The position numbers were made by a program, and so were the translations under genes. DNA of 64,000 nt, taken from Helicostylum pulchrum. Taxonomy: Eukaryota > Mucoromycota > Mucoromycetes > Mucorales > Mucoraceae. The notes beneath the pieces are model-generated. The model was not told where the DNA came from, made no database searches, and worked only from the letters and a program-made list of their open reading frames with translations. Within the stretch, counting starts at the first letter, position 1; every line of letters starts with the position of its first letter. Below, piece after piece: positions 47,357-59,325 of this stretch. The stretch lies in NCBI GenBank assembly GCA_025677825.1, contig JAIXMO010000008.1, positions 1 through 64,000 on the forward strand. The letters run 5' to 3'.

Positions 47357-49232
47357 TTAACCTTCAAATACAGAAGGGTCTATTTTGATACCAAACTTTT
47401 TATACATCTACAATAACAAAAAAAAAAATCAATAATTTTATCCCCCATTGTAATACGTTACATAAAAAAAAAGTATTTATTTACCTGATCTTGCATTCTT
47501 TCGTCTAATATATCTTCTAAACCGCGAGTTTTGGATCCAAATAATACCTTGTTGGCAGCATCCCTAAATCGCACAACCCAAAAACTAATACTCATCAATA
47601 GCAAAGTACTTTCAAATACAACAGATCTCCAACTAAGCCATGTACCCTTCTCATTATTTAAGCCACGCACTGCCCATCGAGCCATGACATTAATTCGATT
47701 TACTGGACTTCCAACTGCCTTATTATTTGCTCTTACAATATTCATATTTCTCGAGATAAAAATCAATTCGCGAGGGAAAAGCGCTTGATCTCGTAAGAAA
47801 TGCTTTATTCTATCCTTCATTTGACTCTGTAATTCATACATATCCTTGGTATCGATTTCAGTAATATGAACTGCTTTTTTCCCGGAAAAAGGACGCTGTA
47901 ATGTAATCGACGCAAACATGGTTGCATCGTGAATACCCCATTCTTTACAGATTTCGGTCATGGTCGGTAAATCCAACATGAATAATGCTTCCCATAACCT
48001 ACAATATTCCAGTCTAAACCTATTGATGATACGGGTCAGTAGACGTCTAATAATATTTCTCTGTTACGTTACTTTTCTGATTCTTGAATATAAAGTCCGT
48101 GATCAATCAGAACCACTTCTACTTGGTTCTTTTTATGGGGACTTTTTCTAACCAATACATTACCAGGATGTGGATCCCCTATGATGAATTGTGAGATCTT
48201 TTTTTTTTTTGTCTCAGTAAAATTAGTTTTTTTTTTTACCGTGCACAAATCCACTACGAAAGATTTGACTGGAAAAAGCATCAATTGCAGTCTTCATTGC
48301 CACCTTATAATCGATACCAGCTTCGGTCAAAGCGTCTACATTAGTTAATTGAATACCTTCTACCCACTCACAAACCAGTACTCTTTTTGAAGTATACTCA
48401 TCGTACACTTTAGGTACATATACTCTATTATCTAAGGACCTTTCCTCTTGAATATACTTCCAAGCCTTTTTAGCATTTCTACCACCATAAAATAATTGCG
48501 TTATTCCTATAATCCAATCCTTTTTTTTATTTTTTTTACTTACCTCGCTTCGTTTTCAAAATCGGCTTCCATTCGCATATGCTCTTCAATGTACTCACTA
48601 GACCATGACAGAGGTAAATCGAATACATATTCATACACCTTTAACAAAATTCGAAAAGCACGTAAATCCCAATTCATTTGCTTTCTAATCGCCGGTTTTT
48701 GAATTTTTACAGCTACGACATCACCATTTAATAACCTTGCCTTATGCACCTGCGCAATTGAAGCAGAAGCGATAGGTGACATGTCAAATTCAGCAAATAC
48801 CTGACTAGGGTGCTTTCCATCAAAGTCTTCCATAAATACTCGTTCAACCGCTTCAAAAGAAACTGCTGGAGCAGAGTCGAATAGCTTTTTCGCTCTAATT
48901 TGATAAGCAGCAGGTAATATGGCCGACTGCGTACCAATAACTTGACCTATTTTAATGTAAAGCCCACCGTTTTGTTCAAAAACATCGAAGATACGATTGG
49001 CAACTCTTTGGTGTAACTGTTCTATATGTAGTGTATCTTCTTTTGAATGACCAGGTTTGAAGTTAAGTTTGTAATCGATTGCTAACGCCATGCCGTTATA
49101 AAAAGTTCTAACGTTTCTTCCGATGAGATGTGCTTCCGAACGAGAATCATAAGCATAGATACCTGTACCCACCAGAGCTGTACCCAAAGTATATCGCTTT
49201 AAGGGTGATATCCGTTTAAATAAAATAGACAT
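47357..49232 (-). CDS. Mitochondrial ABC1/ADCK atypical kinase (Mcp2/ADCK1-like)
   Basis: Five exons on the minus strand: 49232-48544, 48478-48240, 48178-48073, 48046-47485, 47407-47357; 548 residues (yeast Mcp2 has 569). Diagnostic motifs of the UbiB family occur in order: the KxGQ motif (KIGQVIGTQSA, residues 94-104), the Ala-rich loop ASASIAQVH (~155-163), VAVK with its lysine (176), the catalytic HGDPHPGN and the metal-binding LIDHG in place of DFG. A C-terminal hydrophobic segment (FESTLLLMSISFWVVRF) could anchor it. The family acts in mitochondrial lipid and coenzyme Q homeostasis; substrates of this branch are not settled. It diverges from the next gene with only 212 bases between start codons. 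Confidence 0.93.
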
Positions 49233-49444
49233 TTTTTTTTACAGTAAGTAAATTATATCAGTGAGTTAAAAGAAGTAAGGGCAGAATTTTAATTAAATAC
49301 TCCAAAATCTGGCGAAACCCGCCGAAACCATAATTCCTGTACAATCTGGAGCGCTTCAGTTTGTACGTCACTATCTTCCCCCGCATTTTCAATCTAAAAC
49401 GCCGCAATGCCGCGCATATACTTTTCTTTTCTTCTTCTTTAACC
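49233..49444. promoter_or_regulatory. Bidirectional promoter between two mitochondrial-protein genes
   Basis: The 212 bases between divergent ATGs must serve both the ABC1-like kinase and the adenylate-kinase-like gene. The centre (49340-49410) is less AT-rich than the surroundings. No TATA box is evident. Confidence 0.6.
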
Positions 49445-51307
49445 ATGGCAACTCGCAGGGCATTAACTCTTTTATTACATAAAAGTAAATGGACAACATC
49501 TTTACTTTTAAAAAAACAAATTGGTGCAGTCACTTATACTCAAAGTAAAAGGGTATATACTACTTTTTCTACCCCAAGACAGTTACCTGCCGTACCTGAG
49601 CCCACAAGTAATACACAAGTTAGAAACTAGTAGATAGAGAGTACTAATATTGTCAATAGCAAAGAGCTCATCTCGGTCCAATAACCAGGAATCTCATGAC
49701 TCAACAAGGTAAAAACTTATTAAACACACTTTTTTATTTATTTATTTATTCAAGATAAATAAAACTACAGTAGTAGAGCGGCAGAGATAAAGGATGCAAA
49801 ATTGATATTTAATCAAGCGTGGAAGAATATTGAAGATCATTATGGTAGAGAAAACATTCATTTACCACGCGAATTTATTTTTTTAATGGGTGCACCTGGG
49901 TAAGTTGTATATATTATATTCACTTTTTTTTCTTTTATTCTAAAAAAAAAACTATAAAAAGATCTGGAAAAGGAACGCATACTCCTTCTATTTTAAGAGC
50001 ACGTGGCATTACAAATCCTCCCATTTCCGTCTCTCAATTGCTTCAAACACCTGAATGTAAAGAGCTAATAAATCAAGGACAAATGATTTCAGACAGATAT
50101 GTCATTGAATTGATTTTACACGCCATGTTGGATTGTGACCCAACTGTTGGTGTCCTGGTGGACGGTTTTCCGCGTACGGATATTCAAGTAGAAGCATTAA
50201 AGTTACTTCATGACCGTATGACTGAACTTAGACGTGAATATTGGGATACGGACAGAAGGGATCAATACCCGTAAGTAAAAAAAAAATCATTTTTAAATAA
50301 ATCAACTTTCTTATTAACCTTATATAAACAGCCGTCCCGTATTTCGTATTTGTGTACTGTATGTTGATGAAGAAATCTCGGTCCAAAGACAATTATCTAG
50401 AGGTAGAATGATTCGTGAACATAATGTAGAAGTAAAAAAAACGGGACAAGGTGTATTATGGGATGAACGTGTGACCGATAATGATGAATCTGTAAGTAGT
50501 TACTCTGCTTTCTACGGAGGGATCACTAACCATCTATACTAGTTAATCCGTGAACGTTATTCGATCTTTAAAGCTCATTATGGCTCCCTCTTAAAATTGT
50601 CCAAAATGTTTCCTTTCCGTAAGTCATCTGAAACGCCCATTTACGTTCCCATGATAACTGAACCTACTTTTTCTTTACTAGATTTAATTAATGCTACTGG
50701 TTCAATTAAGGAAGTGTTACAAATTATCCTCAAGGAATTCGAGTACCAATCTTCTTTGGAGTTAGATTCAGATACATTTGATTCTATTTCTCATATTCCT
50801 GTAGCAACAAAAATCGGTATTCATGCAAGACAGGTAAATAAACTAATTCTCGATAAAGTAGAATATATATTTATTATTTTCGTTTTAATAGGATCTTATT
50901 AGTCGTTTGGAACATTACCAGGACATTGAGCCGGATATGTTGCACAAAGCTATAAAATTTATTGACGATAACGTCATACCCCAAGTTCATCGCCATTCAA
51001 TCAGTGGACATGCCAACGTTAGAACGTAAGTTACACTATGTCCATTAATAATATATTGTTCTCTTAAATAATTCCTTTTTTTTATAGTGAAGAACCATTA
51101 ATGGGCGAGGAAAATTTTGCAGCTATCGTAATGGACGTATTATCTGAGCGAGGTTATCACGTCTCATTTGATCGTAGATTACACCACGTTCCTATTCGTA
51201 TTGATTTAAAAACTGGAAAAATTGAATTAGAAACACATCACATTTACTTGTTGACAGTGGAATATCCTAAACATTATATTCGTGCTTTAGAACAAAAATT
51301 TAATTAA
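49445..51307 (+). CDS. Mitochondrial adenylate-kinase-like P-loop protein with C-terminal extension
   Basis: Eight exons: 49445-49607, 49660-49708, 49771-49899, 49962-50270, 50332-50491, 50543-50833, 50892-51025, 51088-51307; 484 residues. The N-terminus is a typical mitochondrial presequence (MATRRALTLLLHKSKW, rich in Arg/Lys/Ser/Thr, no acidic residue for over 40 positions). The nucleoside-monophosphate kinase core begins with FLMGAPGSGKGTH (P-loop, ~residue 108-120), then SDRYVIELILHAML and VLVDGFPRTDIQVEALKLL. The LID arginine region reads QRQLSRGRMIRE, close to family sequence. About 210 residues follow (from MFPFRKSSETPIYVP to the end) that do not belong to adenylate kinase and that I do not recognise. 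Expected reaction: phosphate transfer between NTP and NMP in the mitochondrion. The second exon is only 49 bases; its acceptor follows a perfect TACTAAT branch site. Confidence 0.88.
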
Positions 51308-51354
51308 AAAAAAAAAATATAGAAATAAATAAAAATTCGTGTACACTATATATA

Positions 51355-52522
51355 CTAAAAATCTTTAGAGTTTTCTTTCCAAGCAAGCCAATGTTGTCTC
51401 AACTCGTTCTTTGTTTTTTCGTCACTAAAAATGGCATCAATTGATCTCAATGAGATTTCAAATAATTCTTCGTGCGTCAATTTAAATGTCTCGCAGGCCA
51501 ATTTGTACTCATTAGAAAGATCAGAGAAGAATACACCTTTATCATCAGTCTAGATAAGTAGCGGGGAAAAATAAGTGATACGTAGATATATACTTGTTTA
51601 AGATATTTACACATAAAATAAAAGGATGCTTATCATTTAAAAGTTCTCTAATATGGTGCTCTTCATAAGTATTTACAGTTTTGCAAAGCAAATTAGACGT
51701 CATGCAAATCTCGATAGGGATATTTTCTTTATAAATTAACTTTCTACAGTAATCATCCAAATAGGTGGCGTGGCCTAATCTATTAGGACAAATAGATAAA
51801 AGAGCTGGCGCCTCAACCATATTTTCTCTGATTTCATTAAAGTGTAAAGTTACAGGAAATCCATTTGCTTGAGCTTTTTCAAAAGCAGGTCTCAAATTTT
51901 CAAACGAACCCGTGTGTACATCGCCACATAGATCAATTGCTACGATACCACGTGATTGAAAATCTAAAGCTAAATCAACTACCTCTTGGGCCTCTTCCGG
52001 CGTATTACGACGATCAATGGAAATAATGAACTTGACAACAATATCTTGTCTAGGCTCTTCAATCACAGAGAGAACAGCATTCAGGTACGTACGTTTTGTC
52101 ATGCCTTTTATAAAAATTTAGCAAAGTCATTTAAAACTCGATATCTGTAGCTTTTTACCTGTCTCTTCATTCTTTCTAGGTGTTGATCGTAATTCCAGAT
52201 ACTTGACGCCATCTCGTGCAAACTCGTCAATAACATTTCTAGCTGCAATGCGAACACTTTCAACATCGTCTGTTAACTGATAAATAAACTTAAACAATGG
52301 AAAGAAGCTAGAAATAAAATAAGTTTCTCTCTGAGGACATGATCAAACGTACCTTTCCATTTCTAACGAGTCCGGGATTCTGAAATTGGCCAGCTCAGGT
52401 TTTGTTGCCTTCTTGCGTTCCACCAGTTCACGCATAGTAGCAGGACTTAAACTACCATTCAAGTGAGCGTGAAGTTCAACTTTGGGAAGCTGAACACAAA
52501 AATTGGATAAACTACAGGACAT
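51355..52522 (-). CDS. Adenosine deaminase-like hydrolase (ADAL/MAPDA type)
   Basis: Four exons on the minus strand: 52522-52353, 52307-52159, 52104-51611, 51549-51355; 335 residues. Metal and catalytic motifs of the adenyl-deaminase superfamily are intact: KVELHAHLNGS (zinc-binding HxH at residues 18 and 20), LHFNEIRE (H..E), RLGHATYLDD, and TDDKGVF, where the aspartate pair sits. The PKVELHAHLNGSL start and short length match ADAL/MAPDA enzymes, which deaminate N6-methyl-AMP to IMP, rather than classical adenosine deaminase; I infer this from overall resemblance. The gene converges on the adenylate-kinase-like gene, with only 47 bases between the two stop codons. Confidence 0.9.
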
Positions 52523-54482
52523 GGTAAAACAGACAATAATAGAAAGAGGGATAATATGTATGAGTCAAAGTTACGGGATCTTTTTTAAAAAAAAAGTGCC
52601 ACATTTTTGTGTTGATTGCCCAATAAGGCTAGTTTGAAAATAAGTCCTGAATTAATGCTTTATCAAGAGTGGCGTTAGGTTATCTTATCCCCAGGTACAA
52701 ACTTTCTACTATAAAATATACACATAATACGATAACACTCATAAATAATATGCATGTTTAAATAGAGAAATTAAATGTAGTCCGTGCTCCCTTCAAAAAA
52801 TATGTATATTCGATAGATAGTTACAAATAGAGGATGACTATAAAGTATTCGTGTTTGTCAAAAAAAAAAAGGCTTTATATTTTTTTATTTCATTTCGTAT
52901 TTTCAGAAGTAGGATGCAGCGGTGCTATGGGTACATTAATTTGGCAATTATATTCTTACTTTCAAGAGAGGTATATCGGAATGGTTCGTCGCGGTAATAA
53001 TCAACCAGATAGTTACTTGATTTTTTCTCTGGCAGATGTCTCCCAAAGGCTGCTTAACTCTGGTTCTACGCGATTGACAGCATCTATGACATACATCCAT
53101 ATATCCGACTTTTTATAAAGCCACTTTTTTATTTCGTGTCTGTAATATAGGCTATTATGACATATAGTATGGTTCTTTATGGCGATCTCTTTAGCGATCA
53201 CTGGACTCTTAAATTTCTTTGTTTGTGCATAAATATGACATTTCTGGTGACTTATTTACATTTATTTGGAATCTAGCTTTTGTAGCTGCAAAAAAAAAAG
53301 TAAACCACAAAACTTCCTCCGCCTTTAGGTAAGCAATCATTTAGTTAGCTACAGATATTATAGCCAATAACTCATATAGGTTGATTTCGGTAAAGCTATT
53401 ACATTTCAAAGCAGCACTTTTCTTTTAAAGGTTGATTTTCATTGATAATTTTAGAAACGACGATAATGTCACCTCTAAACCATGGATTTTTTTCTCGACG
53501 GAATAGAACTAAACAGTAATTGTAATTCTATTCTAATCCTTCAGTAAGCCACTATAGGTCGCCTTTTCGTTAGATAAATTCAGACTTCTAATACGTGAAA
53601 GTAGTGGTGTTTTTAGGAATAGTAATATTTATAAGGCCTGTCTACTAAATCCGAATCGCATATGAAAAAGAGTATTTTTGTTTTGTAATTTTACAACACT
53701 GAAGATTAGCACAGGTTAGGAAAACAAGTTGGCGCGCAAATTGAAGTAGAATCCTAAAATACAAATAGTAATAAGTTCGTTCTTTAAAAGAAATAAAAAA
53801 GGAACACCGATGATGAAATGGATAAGATAAAAAATATTTTTTTTCAGTGCCACTACTTTTGTTTAAACGTGATTTTAGAAATTCTGTCGTATAACAAATG
53901 TGTCAGATTGATATACTAATGTCTTACATAATCCTCTCGGTATCGACGTTCTACTGATCTATTTAGAAAATCCCTTTGTACTGTAGATTTCTTGGACCCT
54001 TGCGGATATTTAATCAGCCTTCTTTTTTTCTTTGGTTTATTTTATGTTATCTATCAAAAAATTGTATTTGGCTTCTTTTTAATATATACGTAATTACAAC
54101 ATAATCCGTTCTAGAAAACGGAAAATTGTAGACCCTCTTTTTTTTCTGTGCGATATCTTTAGCGCAATCTTTGTAACTGAAACATACCAACTTATAACTT
54201 TTTTTCCCGCTATAAAAATATACTATTATCCGCCGCTACGGCGTTATGTCAGTACCGTACACAAGTAACCAAATTACGTGCATGATATACACTATATCGT
54301 GCTAGCTTGTTTCAATGTTACATTAATTAATTTTACTCACACTATTTAGCAGACTTTTAAATCACATTTGTGACAAACTACAGGATTAAGAAATTTTATA
54401 ATAACAAATATGTGGGAGTTTTATTTACAGAAAAAAGGTTGTGTTTACAGCCTAAGGGTATAATAATAGAATGCGATGTTTT
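52523..54482. other. Gene-poor spacer with degraded sequence
   Basis: About 2 kb with no supported gene. A 62-residue stretch at 52915-53118 (+) (TLIWQLYSYFQERYIGMV, then FSLADVSQRLLNSGSTRLT) has reasonable composition and may be a gene relic. Two copies of AAAGTAGTGG in opposite orientation (53598 and 53849) lie 250 bases apart. Confidence 0.45.
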
Positions 54483-55655
54483 TTAAGCATAAATATCAGC
54501 ATAAAGAGGAGGGTCGGCAAATTTGCGATCATATTCGCCAAATACGAATTGAGTGTTGTCGAAGGGAGGAGGAGAATCGTAAGTGGGAAGCTTTAAAGTT
54601 GCCATTTTTCCAATTGAATCGTCAAGAATATCTATGCTAGTTTGGAATGTAACCAATTTTTGAACACGGTAGTGACCAGTACCGGGAATAGAAAGAGAGA
54701 TAGAAATAAGGAGAGTATGACCAACCTTGAAGTCGGGATACTCTTGGGTAGAATGGACAAGAGTTTTATTTTCGGGAACTTTAAAAAGAACTGTACTTTT
54801 CCAATCTTTCTTTAACGCACCGACAGGAAATAAAGTCTTATTGTCCTTGTGAAGATTGATAGTATAAACAGAGTGATTAGTATGTGTAGTGTCGCGGTAA
54901 AGATCTCGACGCTCAAGCATTTGAACAGTAACACGATCAACGGCTACTCCTTCGCTAGTAGGTCGAAAGTTAAAAGTAATAGGTAATTCAGAACCAACAG
55001 ATACGGCTTTTTTGCCGACAGTGATTTGATAATCCATCCAGGCTGATTTGCGAGTATGTGAATCGACAAGATCTGCTATATTATCGCCCATAATGATATC
55101 TTCACAAGGAAGACGTACGACACGAATAACCTCTTTACAACACTCCTTTTGGTTGCGGCGCTTGACTCGAAGAAATGAATTGATGCAAACGCTCATAACA
55201 GCGGTGACACTGTATTCCACTTTAACATCTGAGCAATCGATGCTTTCGGGTAATCCAGAAGGAATTTCCATTTCGAATCCGTATTGAGTTAAACCAGCGT
55301 GTAAAACTAAAGGTCTAGTATGGTCGGTTTGTTCAGGAGCGGGATATAATACAAGGCGTTGACGGGTTAAAGCCTTCTTTTGGGCGAAACTGCCTGAATT
55401 TTCCATTGCTTCAACTATAAAATAATTTATAATAAGTATCCATAATCACTTCTTCTAGTATAGTCTTAACTTACAAGAGTAACTTTTGGTCTCCATTTTA
55501 CCGTCGAATCGGACTGACAAGGAACTGATTGTTGTAGTCTTTGGTAAGTTGAGGTTAATAGTACCTCTAATAACGTTATGGGTGTTGGAGCTAGGCTCAA
55601 TGAAAATAGTTGGTTCAAGTAATTGAACGGTAATGTTAGATGATTTTGAAAGCAT
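54483..55655 (-). CDS. Arrestin-like (alpha-arrestin/ART-type) protein
   Basis: Two exons on the minus strand: 55655-55475 and 55414-54483; 370 residues. The N-terminal arrestin fold opens with NITVQLLEPTIFIEPSSN and VIRGTINLNLPKTTTISS, then SSLSVRFDGKMETKSYS. The C-terminal arrestin domain includes VGKKAVSVGSELPITFNF and VGALKKDWKSTVLFKVP. The tail carries PTYDSPPPFDN, which contains a PPxY-like but incomplete motif (PPPF), plus DPPLY; ART adaptors use PPxY to recruit Rsp5-type ubiquitin ligases. Likely role: adaptor in plasma-membrane cargo ubiquitylation or endocytosis. Ligase recruitment is uncertain because no perfect PPxY is seen. Confidence 0.88.
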
Positions 55656-58600
55656 TGTTAAATAAAATTATTGTTTATATAAAAAAAAAGAATTGAATAC
55701 AGAAAGATAGCAACTTAAAATGGGTGGGTATTTATATAAAAAAGCTATATTCGCGATCTTAATTATCAGGGCAATTAGTTTTGTCGCTAACGGAACAAGA
55801 TCCTCATCAAATCCAATCCAACGTATTTTTATCAATCCAATCAGAAAACATGATATCATCCAATGCCCTAAAATAATGATGCTGAGATTATAATCTAGCA
55901 CGGCTTATTTTTTTTTAATTATTCCATTTTGGAAACCCTGGTTTTACATATATTGAAGTAAAAATTAAAAAAGTCTCATATACATAATAATATATTGTTG
56001 TATTATCTTGATCAATCCGTACTGATAATTAAGGTTTTAAGGGTCTCGCTAATTATGTGTACAGAGATAATCTCTTTAAAAAATAAGCAACTAAAAATTA
56101 AAGCTGTCAACTAACCCAAAGTCTTACTTTTCTAGAGCAAAATCTAGTTGGAATAAAATTTAATAATCTGGCTAATGCCTTCCACCAATGGTAGGGACAG
56201 GTTACAGCAGCGAACCAATGATGATTGTGTAACAAAAATGGGAACCTAAACCTTAATTCAATATCGAAGTCTATAATAGTATTAGACTCATTATTAGTGC
56301 AGGTGCTTACCAAGGACTGCTTTAAAAGGTTATGATTCTCGAACCGTTCCTAAAAATTAAGTACTTTTTTGATTTTGTCAAAATAAGGTCCAGGTTTTGA
56401 ATTTGCTTAAACATTTATACGTAGAAAAAGAACTAGTACCCGTAGAGTCGTGCCCTTTGAAGGCATGTGACAACATACATAACTTCACGTCGCTTATTGA
56501 ATAGATAATGACTTCCCTCTTCTGGGACAAACATAATTTTCCCACAGCTGAAGGCTATTTTTTTATTTTGTTTCCAATACTATTTATTGCTTAATTAAGC
56601 AAGTAGAATACTTATACTTGTGTTCTATATTCTAATATGGAATATTCTATTTCTCTTTGATCTCTATAAAATATATTGTAGTTCTTTAGCTGGCGATAAA
56701 CTGATAAAAGCCTATATAGCCGGAAGCAACGAAACGAATTTTAAGCAGCTATATTTCTGCTTAACGCTTGTCCAACAAAACCAATCAGCTATATTACCCG
56801 TGTCTCTCTTTTTCGTTGTATATGCAGCATTATTTTGCCCTTACTCACGTAAAGCACATTTGATGTTTACCTAAGCTATCTCGAGGCCGTTCTGAAGCAA
56901 AAGATAAAATAGTCTTCCAGAAAATAAAATATAATACTGTAAACGATGCTTCCAATAATTATTCTCTTCGAATAATTTCGTTATTAGCTTATACATATAG
57001 ATTTAAAGGTTTAAATATACAACAAAGAGGGATCTTCCGCGACAAGGTGGGAACCGGGTTTATTTCTGACTACCGCTAAATTATTAACTTTTGGTCCGAC
57101 CACCAATCCAAATGGTTAACTCGCCACATGCAATCGTTACTCTCGGCTAACAATTTAAGTTTTCGTTTTTCATTTGAAGGTCTTGATAAGGTATCTATAC
57201 CGTCTAGTTAGAATATTCTGTCAATCATAAAAAAAAATTGTAAATATCACTAATATTTTAGTTAAATAAAATAACCAATTAGCGCACTCGTTTTTTCCCC
57301 ACATTCTTGTTTCAGAATATTTTTCGGCTATTCCTTAGGTCTCGAGTTGGATTAACTCATTTTTAATGAGTTGCAAGTAGTGGAACATCCCACGGATTTA
57401 CTCTTATTGGGTTTCGGTAATATATATTTTCTAGCACATCCTTATTGTTCATGTATTAAATATTTATATACCAAAATCGAATGGGATTATACATAATGTA
57501 GATAAAGCATGCAATATCGTATAAAAAAAGAATTCCATTTTTCTGCCTTGACGTCTTTTTTTCCAGGAAGTAAACGTATAACCGATATCGCCGCCATACT
57601 ACTTTGTCATTATAATCGATAGCTGAAAACCTTATATGAATGGACTGCATCAAAGATATTAAAATAGAACATTTGACGTTCTATCAGTAAAAAGAGAAAA
57701 TTCTCTATTGAAAATAATTCAGTTTTGGCTTTCAAATTTAGCCTATATCCTTGTACCTGAACACAACCTCATTATAGTAGCCGTTCTATTTAAGGGCGGC
57801 CGAAATTTGGAAAACCTATGCGCAATAAAGAAACCAGAACGAAAACATTAACTACACTCAAAAGACCTTAATCCAGTGTCTCTGACCGTGAGCGATTATC
57901 CGTCACAAAATAAAGGATACACATAGCTAGAATCTCCTTAATTTGCTAAATTCCGTACTATCAGCTAAAAAAGCAATATCGACCACTTTTTAAATAATAG
58001 AATCATATATCGTATTCCGTAGAATTATGTATTGGTGTAGTTGTTCATATTGTAGATGTTGAGCGAATATATTATAATGAAAATGCTGTATCGACATCAT
58101 CTTTTAAAAGAAACACATACTATAGCTCAAGTTATAGGATCAATCTTTAAAGGGCAGCTATATACGATAACCAGTTAACCAGAGATATAATGGACGGTAA
58201 TTTTTATTTAATTTCGAATGTGGACGATTAATATTAACTTCTAAATGATTGATCGCTGCAATATAGTATTAAATGTGAAATACATTTTTAGACCTAATAA
58301 ACCAGTAGTAGGAATGCACCTTTCAATAATACGTTGACGTTGGCATCATTTAGCCCTCCAAAGCGTTACTGTTTTTTTTGTGATGTCCCTCACAATTGCT
58401 ACACTACTCTTGTAGCCTCAAAACAAGAGAAACTCCCCTCATTGTCAACTAAAGTTTCACTAAGGACGTACTCTGAAGGTATACTACACTTAAATGCCTG
58501 ACAAAATAAAGTAAGCAATTCCTACGTTACCCCAGTTGTATGGAATAAAAAGGCACTTTTTTATTTTCCTGTTTTTCACAAACGAGCTGGTTCAAAAAAA

Positions 58601-59325
58601 AGAAGACGCGAGTTAAAAGAACGTACCAGGTTATACAGCAACACCACACCCACTGAAAGCGATTGACTCGTCTTTAACAAAGAGCGTTTTATTAAATACT
58701 TATCATCTAAATACAAAATAATTTTTTTTGTCATTGTTCTTGTCTTTTTTACAGGCATTCACAAAGTTTGATGCAAAATAAGATTAAACGTCATATTAGC
58801 TGTGTGTTTGGCGGTGCGTCAAGAATTCTCTTTATTAAGTACACTTATAACTTGTGATATGAAGTCCAAAACAACAAACTATGACCTTTAAGAACATTAG
58901 CAAAGTCTTTGACACAAAAAAAGAGATCATTTTATTTAGCAGTACCGTGCAAGTAGCCAAACCCGTTTTATCGAATATTATGTGAATCCAGCTGAAACAG
59001 TAGGAATCACACATGTATAGTATTTATGAAGCAAACAGTAGTATATACGTCATGATGAGTAAATAGACCTATTTTATCATCCTTGTTTATCACCCATATT
59101 TATTCCATCTTTTAATTATCAAGTCCTTTTTCTTTTTATTTTTCTTTATCTTTAATACTTTGGTTTATTTTGATTTCATATTTTGTTTTTTATGTTCGCA
59201 CAAACCTATACGGTTCTTCTTAGATCAACGGCCATCTATAAAAGTAAGTAATACGTCAGACTTTTTTAATCGACCGTGTAAATTGACCGTGCATCAAGAA
59301 TTTCCCAAAGCCAACTACTAATCAT
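55656..59325. other. Gene-poor 3.7-kb region
   Basis: No gene could be assembled. It is AT-rich but with fewer homopolymers than other spacers, which suggests worn coding or transposon DNA rather than simple spacer. A dispersed motif (AGTAGCCGTTCTATTTAAGG) lies at 57777. A weak 84-residue open frame at 56620-56874 (+) has no recognisable features. Confidence 0.45.

Noticed and set aside
53598..53860. AAAGTAGTGG and its inverted copy 250 bases apart as an element
   Set aside because: Only 10 bases match, flanks do not, and no further structure or duplication was seen.
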